Shown in pieces: positions 1-9,928 of a DNA stretch of 19,200 nt. Each line of letters starts with the position of its first letter. Positions within the stretch are counted from its first letter, which is position 1. The position numbers were made by a program, and so were the translations under genes. Location of the stretch: the NCBI GenBank assembly GCA_005223375.1, contig RXOD01004685.1, forward strand, positions 1-19,200. Reading direction: 5' to 3'. The notes under the pieces were generated by a model that searched no databases, was not told the DNA's origin, and saw only the letters and a program-made list of their open reading frames with translations. The stretch is from Amoebophrya sp. AT5.2 (lineage: Eukaryota > Sar > Dinophyceae > Syndiniales > Amoebophryaceae).

Positions 1-1
1 T

Positions 2-547
2 GCGGCTGCGGCGACCACGGTTCCCACGACTGCTGCGGCTGGTGCTGCAAGACCGGTTTCGGGTGCTGCGCCTCCTCCTGGTGCTGCTGATCGAAATCAC
101 TCCGGCGCGACATCTTCGCAACAGCAACAAGCTGCGACCGCCGCTCCTGCCACGACCACGACGACGACGAGCCCCGGAATCGCGATCCCGTCTGGCGCGC
201 GCGACCACCCGGTTGTCAAACCGCACAAGCGACAGGAGATGCTGCACCTCCACCAGAACCTCCAAAATAAAAGCCACTATAATCAGCACCACCTCCCGCT
301 CCCGGGCACGACCAGTGCGCTGCGAACGGAGCAAACGAGTGTCCTGAGCAACGGCATCATTCTCACGCACAACAAGGAGCACGGTGCGGTGTCCTCGAGA
401 ACAAGTAGAGGAGGGGCCGCGGTCGGGGCGCCTACGTTAGAACTCTACCAGCAGATCGAGGGAGAAATCGTGCTGCCAGGCGGCGGCGCACCGGGGGGTG
501 CCGGAAACAACAGGGGCGGTGTGAGCAAAACCTTCATCTTCCATTAG
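2..547 (+). CDS. 3' end of a low-complexity protein gene (partial, product unknown)
   Basis: The frame starting at base 2 is open from the window edge to a TAG at 545-547, giving about 181 C-terminal residues. The first third is Ala/Thr/Pro/Gln-rich with runs such as TTTTT and QQQQ. The middle is His/Gln/Asn-rich. The last part is Gly-rich and ends GVSKTFIFH. No domain, signal peptide or membrane segment is visible, and I do not recognise a family. GC-rich codon use ends abruptly at the stop and gives way to AT-rich spacer, which supports a real coding end. An alternative is that this is one exon whose apparent stop lies in an intron. The N-terminal part lies outside the window, so function cannot be judged. 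Confidence 0.5.
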   Translation, partial: AAAATTVPTTAAAGAARPVSGAAPPPGAADRNHSGATSSQQQQAATAAPATTTTTTSPGIAIPSGARDHPVVKPHKRQEMLHLHQNLQNKSHYNQHHLPLPGTTSALRTEQTSVLSNGIILTHNKEHGAVSSRTSRGGAAVGAPTLELYQQIEGEIVLPGGGAPGGAGNNRGGVSKTFIFH

Positions 548-2081
548 CCACGTTTCTTGCAACTTGTTTGTTTCTGAAGATGGTTTTTTTTTGCGACGAA
601 TCGGCGAGTTCTTCGGTTTCGAGACATCTATTCTCGACGCAGCCGCCTATACCACGACGAGAGGTTTTATCTACTTCGAAATTTTATCAACGATAAAAAA
701 GTCTTGCATCTGGTGGTGCGGGGTCTATCGGAAGATAGACCCGCCCGCCAATTCCTATGAGCGCATTTTTTCGCCCGAACTTTTCTTTCGGGCGACGGAT
801 TTGTCTTGGGATCGATAAGCTCGGTCGCGGGGAGGGATTCTTTTTTGCGATGGATGCGATCGCGGGGCCGGGGGCGGTGACGGCGAATAAGTTAGCAGTA
901 TTTCTGTTTGTGTTACATCACTATGACTTGGCTCTGATTCAGTACTTGCATCACACAGATGCGACGGGCGGCTCGACTGAGGATCCTTCAGTTGAGATTT
1001 TAGGATTTACTACTTCTATCGGACACGACTGACATCTACCTTTACAACATGTTACAAAACTAGTACTCGTCGTGTTGAGCACCATCACCACCACCACCAC
1101 GGAGGAGGGGGTCGCACGGGAGATCATCAGCCAATCCCAACAGCCAACGTAGTAATTTTTATTTCGTTCACGTTCTTTATTTGAAGAAGATGAAGAGCAA
1201 TAAACAAACTAGAGCGACGACTGCTCGACAGGAGGACACTCTACATCTGCTACCAAGAACGGAACAAAAACGAACTCGATATCCAGCCCAGCCTGAGATT
1301 TATCAGGCAGCAACCAAGAACAAAAAACGGTCCGGCAATCCGCAGTCGCGCTTTGGCAATGGCTATATTGGATGACGGTGCTACCTTGCTTGGACGAAAA
1401 ACTACGACTGAAATCATCAAAACAACAAGAAGCAGAGCGCCTTGCGGCTTGAAGTGTGTCCTTTTGAGTGGCCTTCGATGGGTCACCTCCGCTGGATGAT
1501 GTTGACCCGTGTTTCGATCCTCACTACAACGTACGAGCTTCAAATGATTCTTGAGAGTAAGGGAACGAGTCTGAGCTGCGGAAAAAATGGGAGAGCATGG
1601 AGAGGTGCAAAGCAGCTGCGCGCGCAGAAGGAATTCGTACGTCTGTCTACTTATTACACGACGCTGCTTCTTTTCTTCGATGAGACAGAATCTGGAGGAG
1701 CATGAGAGACGTTCAGAAAACGCGGTCTAGGGCAGAAACTGTGACGATAGCACTAGAACGAAAGTAGATGAAATCAATTCTGCATTGCGTGGACGGGCGT
1801 TTTCTAGAAACCTGGTAGTAGTCGTGGTGTACGTGCGGCTACAGAAAAGTGAAAAAGATGATAAAGAGAACTAGCACCACTGACTAGTACAAATGATACA
1901 AAGAAACTACGATGCTGTTAACAGAAAAGTATAGATTCACTGATTAAAACAAAATGCCGCGACGCAAAGGCAGACGGACGTTCTAGCCTTGTTCGATCTC
2001 ACGTGGCCCCGGAGAACATCGTTCGATCAACATCGCCACATCTCCGAGGCTGGGGCTGCTCATCACGTAACTCCGACAATC
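548..2081. other. Spacer with hairpins, no gene recognised
   Basis: About 1.5 kb between the low-complexity gene and the kinase. It is AT-richer than the flanking exons, with T- and A-tracts. Open frames here are short, overlap in several frames and show no family motifs. It contains three perfect short inverted repeats (682-698, 721-742, 771-795) and a CAC-type triplet run near 1081-1099. The stretch just before 2082 presumably holds the kinase promoter and 5' leader, but no recognisable core element was seen. Confidence 0.6.
682..795. repeat. Three consecutive perfect hairpins
   Basis: Three inverted repeats sit within 114 bp. The first is TTTTATC/GATAAAA (682-688 and 692-698, 3-nt loop). 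The second is GGGTCTATC/GATAGACCC (721-729 and 734-742, GGAA loop of the GNRA type). The third is TCGCCCGAA/TTCGGGCGA (771-779 and 787-795, 7-nt loop). All stems are perfect. They lie downstream of the first gene's stop, so they could be in its 3' UTR or in a separate structured RNA. Which applies cannot be told from sequence alone. Confidence 0.7.
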
Positions 2082-4638
2082 ATGAGCAGCACCAGCTCCA
2101 GCCAGCAGGACCCGATGATGGGTGGCGATCAGCTTAGTCTGAACTACGGATCGGACACGCTGGAGTCCTTTTATCAGCGGCTGGATAAACTTGGTGAAGG
2201 CACTTTCGGCACGGTGTACAAAGCGCAAGATCTGCAAACCAAGGAATTCGTCGCGCTGAAACGTATTCTTCGGCAATCCATCGATGTTGCGATGCACGGG
2301 AGGTGGCGTCAAGTCATCGATCCCGTTTCGCACCGATCTCCCCGAGGTGCAAAACCAGGCTCCGCAGACTAAGTACTCGAGAACCACCACCACGAAGAAA
2401 TAGAAGAAAACTGAAACAACTCCAACTCAGCTATCTTCATCGTCAATCAATCGGTATAATCGCCAGGCATCGCGTTTTCTGCCGAGGATGACGAGGGCAT
2501 TCCGAGCACGGCTTTGCGGGAGGTTTGCTACCTCAACGAGGTGTCGCATCCGAACATCATTAAGCTGAAGGACGTCCATTCCCACGTGGGCAGGAAGGGG
2601 GGCTACCTCCACCTCGTGTTTGAGTTCATGGATGCCGATCTGCGACAGTTCATGAAACAATCCGCCTACAAAATGTGCAGCGAGCCCTTGAAACGCGTCG
2701 GGAAAATGATGCTGGACGGTAGCTATGTTTGTAGAAAGAAAGCAGGAAGGCTTCGTTGTAGTTGTTGGATTCAATAGATTCAAATTCATCCTTGTTCTTG
2801 AATGATCTCGAAAGAAAGGATGTCCGATTAGACAGAAAGACCACTGTATATGATGACAGTTGTACTAGAATTTTGTGTCGAAGAACAAAAAAAGAAAATA
2901 AGGTCTCGCGCACCTGCACAAGCACCGCATCATTCATCGCGACATAAAGCCGCAGAATGTCCTCATCAGCTGGGATATGCAGAACGTGAAAATCGCGGAC
3001 TTCGGCCTTGCAAGGGCTTTCTCGGTAAAGAATTTCTTTTCTTACCCATTCTGTTGCTCTATGTACTATTGTTTTTGTTGTCAGACGAACTGATTCCCGC
3101 TGGGTACAAGAGTTTCTCATTGCCTCGTCAGGCTCCCGTGCGCAACTACACGCACGAAGTGGTGACATTGTGGTATCGTGCGCCGGAGATTCTGCTTGGG
3201 GAGAAGAGGTACACGGCCTCGATTGACCTCTGGTCCTTTGGCTGCGTATTCGGCGAGCTGGCCAACGACGGCGCCCCCGTCTTCGTCGGAGACTCAGAAA
3301 TTGGGACCATCTTCCAGATCTTCAAGACGATTGGTATCGATAGAAAACAAGCTACAGCAACAGCTAGGTAGTACATTCATCGCATTGGACCGTACCCGTG
3401 GGTAGGGGTACAACAAAATCGTTGAGTGAAAATTCCCCATCATCACTCAGTCACGCTGAAGACGTGGCCTGCAACTGCTCTCGGTGGATTGGACTGTGAA
3501 TGTCATCGGTAGTTGTACGACATCAGGCTTTGAATGAAGAAAGGAAACGCCCACCACAGGGACTCCCACCGCGTTCGATTGGGCTGGCGTCACTTCGCTC
3601 CCGTATTTCAGTGCCGAGTACCCGAAGTTCCGCGGCAAGCCCGTGGACCACTGGCTTTCGCGGCCGACGCCCGCGTGCGAGCCGGTGGATTTGCCGTACT
3701 TTCACGACTTGCTGCAGCTCATTTTCCAGTACAATCCCCACAAGCGCCCGGCGGTCGAGGAGCTGCAATGCCACCCCTACTTCGGCAGTTCCAGCAGTTC
3801 ATCTGGAGCTTCTGGGACCAGCAGTAGTAGTTCTACTGGTGCGGGGGCGGGCGGTGGCGGGGCGCCGGGCGGAAATGCGGGCCCTGGCGGCAGTGGTGCA
3901 AACAGCAGTGGAGCGGGCGGCGGGAACGGGGGAGGCGGTGGCGCCGCGCATCCCTCGATCGGGCAAACCAGAGCGGGGATTGGGGGCGTTGGGGGTGGAA
4001 ATGGCGGAACCTCCTCACTCCAGGGCGGCAATTCGTCTTCGTCCTCAAGTACGGCGACGGGCGGCGGTGGGATGGGCGGAACAGCATCTTCGCATCCGCA
4101 AGCGGCAGACGGCGCATCAGGATCATCGAGCAACGGTGCAAATTCAGCTTCAGGAGCAGGAGTTGTCGCTGGAAATGGTGCAGGCGGTGCCGGTGGTGGC
4201 GCGTCATCTAACAGTGGCCGCTTGCCCCGTCCGCAGCAGCACGGGGCCACGCAGCAAATGGTGCAGCAGATGCCAAACCCCACTGCGAGTCATGTGCAGC
4301 AGCAAATGCAGTGGTATCATGCCGCTGGACTGGGGGGGACGATTGGTTCCGCAGTGGTGCCAGGACAGAGCTGTCACCAAGGCCAAGGGAGTTCTACGAA
4401 TCAGCACCAGCAGCAAGGTCACCACCACATGAACGTAAATATGAACAGTGTTGTTGGTGGGGGGGGCGGAGGACCTGTAGGAGGAGGAGGACCTCCACAT
4501 CATCCCGGATCGTTGAATAACTACCAGCAGGCGGCGGGGCAGCATGGTGGCGGTGCTGTCGGGGCGGGCATGTTCGGTGGGGGGGTGCCAGGACAGCACC
4601 ACGTGTGGGGAAACGCGTTAGGGATGGTGGGACAGTAG
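2082..4638 (+). CDS. Cyclin-dependent kinase (PSTALRE type) with long low-complexity tail
   Basis: Serine/threonine kinase of the CDK family, expected to be cyclin-activated and to act in cell-cycle or transcription control. Modelled exons: 2082-2262, 2467-2718, 2903-3024, 3132-3333, 3560-4638; total 1836 nt, 611 residues. Visible motifs: glycine loop GEGTFG (38-43), VALK lysine K60, cyclin-binding helix PSTALRE (73-79), catalytic HRDIKPQN (156-163), DFG (177-179), activation loop YTHE with the CAK-site Thr192, WYRAPE (199-204), and the GDSEI and HKRP blocks. The kinase core covers about 31-327. Residues 328-611 form a Gly/Ser/Ala-rich then Gln/His/Asn-rich tail, absent from typical CDKs of about 300 residues. 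Position 42 is Phe where CDK1/2 carry the Wee1-target Tyr15; Thr41 (Thr14 equivalent) is kept. ATG 2082 is the first in-frame ATG, with no family sequence upstream. Subfamily (CDK1/2 versus CDK5-like) is not settled. Confidence 0.92.
2263..2466 (+). other. CDK intron 1
   Basis: GTATTC...GCCAG, 204 nt. Removing it joins ALK-R to [18 protein letters not shown], restoring the expected CDK sequence. It splits the Arg codon after its first base. Confidence 0.9.
2719..2902 (+). other. CDK intron 2
   Basis: GTAGCT...ATAAG, 184 nt. Splicing gives [19 protein letters not shown], the expected helix leading into the catalytic loop. Confidence 0.9.
3025..3131 (+). other. CDK intron 3
   Basis: GTAAAG...GTCAG, 107 nt, phase 0. 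It joins DFGLARAFS to [19 protein letters not shown] across the activation loop. Confidence 0.93.
3334..3559 (+). other. CDK intron 4
   Basis: GTATCG...CACAG, 226 nt. It joins FQIFKTIG to [14 protein letters not shown], as expected for CDKs. Confidence 0.9.
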
Positions 4639-5638
4639 ACGCAGACGGCTTCATTCCCTACCGAGAACGAGATCCCCTTTGGCGGCTAGCTTACGCCGTA
4701 AGTCGACGGACGGAGGGCGAACGCGGACGTGCAATCGCGCACTATTGCTATGACGGCTGCTACGTACTCTCAATAGAAGCTTATCTATCGATTGACCAAC
4801 GCTCATTGCGTGGCCACAGCATCTGCATCTGCTTTGGCGTTCTCAGAGTACAGAACGAAGCCCAAGAAAGGCGTTGCAGACCGACGAGGGAGAGACAACT
4901 ATGATACTGATATCAACGTGGCGGAACCCTTTTTTTATACACCTAAAGAGCCGGGGGCGTGAGCGACGCAGTGATGGCGTCCCGATCCAAGTTTTTGGGC
5001 CTCCGGGAAATATAGAACATCTCACTCTAGTAAATACAATGGAACATGATCTATGATTCGATATTCAAAGTGTTTTGTGTTTATTGAAAAATGCCGCCGT
5101 CCCGCTCGATCGACGGCTCGCTTACTTCGTAGGTATTTTATATGCAGATTGATACAAAAAATAAAAAAGTCTCCTATCACTGCTGCTAGCGTGTCTATTG
5201 AAAATCTTTATCCGGCAGCCCCTTCTCCCGGTCGATCGCATGCATCGTCCAGGACTACAGGGAGCAGCCGCAGATGAGAGACAAGTACGTACAAATTTTG
5301 GGATCCACTTTTTCAATAGGCGTGTCCTCGCGTAGGCTGCTTTCGGAGGCGTGCTATAGCCTATAGCTATACGTAGTAGGGGAAGGGGAACGGGTAAGTA
5401 AAAAGATACAACTAAAATTTATATGACAGCATTGCTAGCAATAGCATTTCCATCTAGAAAGTACGTAGTCCTTTTCCTTTATCTCGCCGTCCTGTTTGAT
5501 GTTGTTTTCGATCCACTCAGTAGAATGGGACAGGACCACTAGCTACAACGCCAGAGAGATTAGAGATGGATCATGTTCGGGTCGCTGAAACTTAGTGATA
5601 GCAAGTAGGCACTTTTCGTCACATTACATGCCGCAGCA

Positions 5639-5736
5639 GCACCTCGGGACGACAAAAGCATGGGAAGCAACATGTTGTACACGTTTCTTATGGATACTGC
5701 ACCTCCCAAGGACAAGGTCGTGGAAGCAACATTTTG
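5639..5736. repeat. Imperfect direct repeat (about 38 bp, two copies)
   Basis: Two copies begin GCACCTC at 5639 and 5699. They share an internal GACAA and the block GGAAGCAACAT followed by a T-rich end, with substitutions and small gaps between copies. It looks like an old 60-bp-period duplication. Confidence 0.5.
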
Positions 5737-5909
5737 AAATGCACCGATAGAGGCTCATAGCTTTAAACCGCCAGTATCAACTTCGAGGATGTGTACGCGT
5801 TCAGGTGCAGTAGGCGCGCAAGGGACGCTGACATTCATGTGTTCGTGTCGATACAGGGGAGTAACAATCTCGTTTGGACTTCAAAAATGACATCGGTTGC
5901 CGGCTGCAC

Positions 5910-5992
5910 GTACAAATTGCGGTGCTGTTCTGCCTTCGTACTCTCCAAAGGTTTCAGATCGGTTTCTCATGGTTGGGTACAAATTGCGGTGC
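5910..5992. repeat. 16-bp direct repeat
   Basis: GTACAAATTGCGGTGC occurs exactly at 5910-5925 and again at 5977-5992, a 67-bp period. The sequence between the copies is unique. Confidence 0.85.
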
Positions 5993-6242
5993 ATTCACAC
6001 CCCTTGTAGGCAATCGTGGTCGCCTTCTACTTGGGCATTTCATCCACTTTAACGGGCTCGTGCTTTTCATGGACAAAAACTTCTGAATCGGTATTGGTGG
6101 AGCACGTAAATGTAAGTAAGTAGCTTCGGTTTAAATAACTAGTGCCCGGGGAGCCCGGTCGCACACGCAAAGAAGCAGGTGTTTTTAAGGGCGGGGTCGA
6201 TCGATAGGTCTTAAAAATTCACTCTGAATCATGTTTCTCAGC

Positions 6243-6274
6243 GTGCAAGCGGCACCCCCGTGCAAGCGGCACCC
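6243..6274. repeat. 15-bp near-tandem repeat
   Basis: GTGCAAGCGGCACCC occurs at 6243-6257 and 6260-6274, separated by CC. A third, degraded GAGCGGC follows. Confidence 0.9.
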
Positions 6275-6693
6275 AAGTGAGCGGCCACGTCTGGCTAAGG
6301 CGCTCGCCACAAACCTCATACCGTAGGCATTTCTACTTACCTCATTTATTATTTCCTTGGTGGACCACTGGTCGCACGAAGAGCCGCGTAACTAAACTAA
6401 CTGGCTCTGTTTTTTCGTAGGAGCGGAGCAGGGGTGATACCAACTCGGTATATATATTACTATGTTTGTATGCCAAAGCCAATCGTGTTGACGTTGAGCA
6501 TTCTGCATTTACCATAACAATTATTTTTTTTTAGTTTACTGCGCTCCTTTGCCTTTCTTCAACTTTTATGGTTGTGTGAGCAGTCTTCACACTTCATTGT
6601 GTCGTTGGAGGAAGTGGCCGTTTCGTGACCACCCGACGTCGCACTTGTGTACACTGACTTGTAATCTAATAAATTCGGCATCGGCTTCGCCTG

Positions 6694-6843
6694 GGCCTGA
6701 GTAAGGCCATAAGCTCATACATGCACTGGTGCACTAAACCAGCGCAAGTTGTGAGGACGAGAAACTCTTGGAGCGACATCGCTCCCCTATAGCTTCCAGC
6801 CTGAAAGCGGAAGTACCGGAAGCGAAACCCTCGCTTTCGCTCC
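6694..6843. repeat. Cluster of short hairpins
   Basis: Five inverted repeats fall in 150 bp: GGCC/GGCC (6694-6708); TGCACTGGT/ACCAGCGCA with one mismatch (6722-6746); GGAGCG/CGCTCC with an ACAT loop (6770-6785); CTTCC/GGAAG (6793-6813); and GCGAAA/TTTCGC (6822-6840), which GGA/TCC extends across a bulge. No match to a known ncRNA family could be recognised by eye. Confidence 0.6.
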
Positions 6844-7445
6844 TATAAATATGGAATACTTACTAGCCGTATTCCTACTCGTACAATTATAAGGTTTTGC
6901 TCCGAGACCGATAGCAACCTCGAAATACATTTAGTTTTAGACTTTTATGTTGCACACTGACTTTCCTTGTGCTTGTGCAGATTGAATTCCGGTCTTGTCC
7001 TCGCAGTTTTCTCTCGTAAAATCTGAGACCGACTCACTTCGAATCTTATTTTTTGTGAAGAGGCTCCCACGCCCTACATATCGATCCACGATTCATTTTC
7101 ATCCAAATCGAGGCATTGCCGTTTCTTTTAGTTCTGATAAATTTGAGGCGGGTTTGGTCAAGCTGTTGTAGCGTCTCTTGAAGTTACAACTTGCGTGATC
7201 TTCTTCCCTGGCCTTTCACGACCACGAGGACTTCGAGGAGACGATCAGCTGGGTCCATTAATTACTGGTGTTTCTTTGTCCATCATCGAAGTTCGACGAA
7301 AGGGGGCGACGAGAAACCGCGGCGACACACCATTCATCCATCGGAGCACGACTATTTTACTCTCCTCTTCGTTCTGCTTCTTCTTCACTTGACTTCTTCT
7401 CCGTGAGGTGAACTTGTATCAGCCGGAGGATTTTTACCAGGAGTG

Positions 7446-9928
7446 ATGATGAAGAAGACCTCTGAACAAGCCAACAACGGCGGGCTGGAAACGCGGTCGG
7501 AGGCGGCGTTGCTAGACGCGCTGAGAAACTATCTCGAGAAGGTCCAGGCCACCCCGTGCGGCATTTCGCCCGAGTTGTTCGAGGAGGCCCGGATACTCGT
7601 CGCAGAGAGGGAAGCGCACAAGAGTAGAGTATCGTCTGATCATGAAGATCATCATCTGAAGGGCCAGAAAGAGAAGTTGGTCACACCGCCGCGCGGAGCA
7701 GCAGACCAGGGACCTCGGTCGCCCTCCGCGCGTTCCGGAGACTCGGAGCCGTCGCAGAGAGGAGGAACCGGCAGAACGGCGCCACTTGCAAGTGGCAGTG
7801 GAAGTGCTCGGCAGCACCAGCTCCCCAAAGAACACCAAGCTTATACCGCCGATGTGCATGTGCATGTCCCGCCCGGAACATCAGCATCAATCCCAATCCG
7901 TGGGGGAGGGCCTGCATCTGCAACAACTTTTGTTGAGCAAGCGATATCGAGTAGCGCATCAAGCCGCGAGTTGGGAGGGCGTGCCGAGGCAGGGCCGAGG
8001 CAAGGCAGTCGTGGGTCTCCGAAGCATCAAAAGCGGAGTCCCGGGGGTACATTGGAGTCGCAGCAGGTGGAACAAGTCGTGCGCAAGCTAAACATCGCGA
8101 ACCCTGCGGTGTACGCGCGAACCCTCCCCGACCTTCTCAAGATCCTCTCGCAGATCCTCCTGCAGTGGGCGCGGCTGCACCCGCGCGAAAATCCGCAGGG
8201 ACGTACTCACCTTCTATCCTCAAATTGTTCTGTTCCTGTTGGCTGCAATTGTGACCTCGATCAATGTTGATCGATACGAAAGATACCGGACTTGATTCGA
8301 TTCGATATGTGATGCGACCATCATGCACGCTTGCTGACAGATACAGATTCGTTCGTAAACTAAAAAAAAGATGTACTACCGATGAGAAGGACAGATTCTA
8401 AACTCGGAAGATTTTGTCTATACATAGTACTCAAATCTTCCTCCAAACAGTTCGGGATGTGCTAACGGTGTTGCAGAACTGGGCTGAGTATTTTGATCGC
8501 GCGGAGGCCTCCAACTCCAACACCTACGCGTCGAGTCCTCTGGGGCCTTCTTCCGTCCAGCGGCTAGACGAGGCTTCCGAGCACCATGATCCGCGCCACG
8601 ACTACAGCTACAAGTACATACCGAGCGAGCGTTCTGTCTCCACCGCTCCGCCGCCCCCACAGAAGTTACCGGCCGGCAGCTCCTCGTGCGGGAGGGTCTT
8701 TCCTCCTGAAGTGAGCTCATCCAGCAGCGCGGACGCGATAAGTGGCGGTCGCGCAGCTTCGGCTATGGCGCCACCGGGCTTGGGAAGTGATCTGGTGGCG
8801 CTACAGCCGAAGTTGCGCGACAGGGGGGCGAAGGGAGCTGGACGAGCAGGAGTTCGCGGAAAGGATCAGCATTATCCGCAGGGAGGAACGATAACGTCAA
8901 CGACGGGACCTTCACCACAGCATACGAGCCCAGCAACCGCCGCGTATCGACCCCAGCAACCGCCGCTCGACCAGCACCATCATCTTCCCCGCGATGTTGA
9001 AGGGGGCGGCTTCGCTGCTGACGGTAGCATTTCCAGCACCGAAATGCTGCAGACCCGCGCGCGGGAACTGTACGCGCGGGCCGTGGCCGCCCCCATGGAC
9101 GATAACGTAAACGCGAAGATAAGGGATTTCCTCTACCGCATCTGGAACGAGGTGCGCGGGCTGCGACTCGACTACGACAAGATTGGCGTGTTCTCGCAGC
9201 GGGACCGGGCTAAGGGCTGGGTGCACTCCGTGCAGTGGCTGGAGTTCGTCTACGCGTCGGAGATTGACGCCTTGTCCGGGCACAACGACAGCGTTCTGAC
9301 GAACATGTTCAAGAACGCCTTGTACCGGAAAGAAAGCGCGATCATGAACCAGATGCTCCATCAACAACAGCGGGAGATGAGAGGGGAGGGAGATCAAAAT
9401 CGCGTGCACGGCGGGAAACAGGTTCTTTTTATTGATGCGCGATGCCTTTGGGTTTGGTGCGGTGAACAATGAATCGGTAAGCTATATTTATAGAGCAATT
9501 ATTTTTTTGGATTTGGAGAAAGAACGAAGACGAATGGCCATCCAGCATGCATCTTGATCGAACCAAAGGTGCTCGAGTTCCATGATTTCATCGAGCTGTT
9601 GGGCAACTTGGCGGTGCAGATTGCGGAACGGAATGGTGGCACGTCCATCGCGGAGATGAACCGCTTCCAGGAGGGCACCAAAACATTCGCCATCTTCCGC
9701 CTGGCCGAGGTACTTACCCTTATTTATGTGAATTTAGTGATTAGATAACGGAATATGCCTTACCTTTCAGGACTGAGTTCTTCTTGTCTGTCTGGAAATC
9801 GTGTAAGAAGAAGATCTATGACCATCAATTTTAATGAAGTACTTAAGAAAGTACAATAGGTTCTTTCGTGGCCGAACTACGACGCGAGCCGACGGCTGCG
9901 GCGGGGGCTCAAGTTCCGCCGGCGTTAA
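7446..9928 (+). CDS. Unrecognised protein, four-exon model
   Basis: I do not recognise this protein. Model: exons 7446-8202, 8451-9421, 9530-9709, 9860-9928 (1977 nt, 658 residues). ATG 7446 follows a pyrimidine-rich leader ending TTTTTACCAG. Visible regions: a predicted helical N-terminus (about 10-60); a polar Gly/Ser/Arg linker; a helical block (about 206-273) containing VRKL, LLKILSQILLQWARL and LQNWAEYFD; a second low-complexity linker (about 274-450); and a dense, aromatic-rich C-terminal part (about 451-636) with YRIWNEVRGL, SVQWLEFVYASEID and LEFHDFIELLGNLAVQIAE. No catalytic motif, signal peptide or membrane span is seen. Intron 1 is firm. Intron 2 is less certain because a canonical GTAAGC at 9477 lies just past an in-frame TGA. 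The last exon (Arg-rich, ending LKFRRR) was chosen because it is in phase and GC-rich. Ending after 9770 with Asp-stop (9771-9776) is the alternative. Confidence 0.62.
8203..8450 (+). other. Intron 1 of the unrecognised gene
   Basis: GTACTC...AACAG, 248 nt. It is AT-rich with in-frame stops and splits a Leu codon. The flanking exons are GC-rich and rejoin in frame into a continuous helical segment. It contains a GATCAATGTTGATC palindrome near 8257. Confidence 0.8.
9422..9529 (+). other. Intron 2 of the unrecognised gene (tentative)
   Basis: GTTCTT...CGAAG, 108 nt, phase 0, joining GGKQ to TNGHPACILIEPK. The acceptor CCATCCAG at 9545 is out of phase with this donor. A better-looking donor GTAAGC (9477) follows an in-frame TGA at 9470-9472, so it cannot be used without recoding. 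Confidence 0.5.
9710..9859 (+). other. Intron 3 of the unrecognised gene (tentative)
   Basis: GTACTT...AATAG, 150 nt, phase 0. An earlier acceptor TTTCAG at 9770 would give an almost immediate stop (Asp-stop). The later acceptor leads into a 69-nt GC-rich frame ending TAA at 9926-9928. Confidence 0.45.

Larger units (their letters stand above)
4639..7445. other. Long spacer with short repeats and hairpins
   Basis: About 2.8 kb without a supportable gene. Open frames are short and not motif-bearing. Contents: a hairpin GCTATA/TATAGC (5353-5367); an imperfect direct repeat of about 38 bp (from 5639 and from 5699); a 16-bp direct repeat (5910-5925 and 5977-5992); a 15-bp direct repeat (6243-6257 and 6260-6274); and a hairpin cluster (6694-6843). 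The last 250 bases before the next gene are pyrimidine-rich and end TTTTTACCAG at 7440, just before ATG 7446. Confidence 0.6.

Noticed and set aside
3777..4283. 168-codon minus-strand frame, Pro-rich
   Set aside because: It is the complement of the Gly/Ser-rich CDK tail. GGN codons read as Pro/Ala on the other strand, and no motif is present.
3500..4432. 310-codon plus-strand frame overlapping CDK exon 5
   Set aside because: Arg/Ser/Ala-rich shadow in another frame. The kinase frame gives canonical CDK subdomains.
5546..5572. CAGAGAGATTAGAGATGG, loosely like the U6 snRNA ACAGAGA region
   Set aside because: The U6 catalytic triad context and 5' stem are missing, so the similarity is short and probably chance.
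6746..6766. GTGAGGACGAGAAAC resembles the stem II and GAAAC part of a hammerhead ribozyme
   Set aside because: The obligatory CUGANGA core and a matching 5' half of stem II are absent upstream, and an extra G interrupts CGAAAC.
9546..9570. Acceptor CCATCCAG for intron 2 of the unrecognised gene
   Set aside because: It is out of phase with every usable upstream donor, whereas the acceptor at 9529 keeps the frame.
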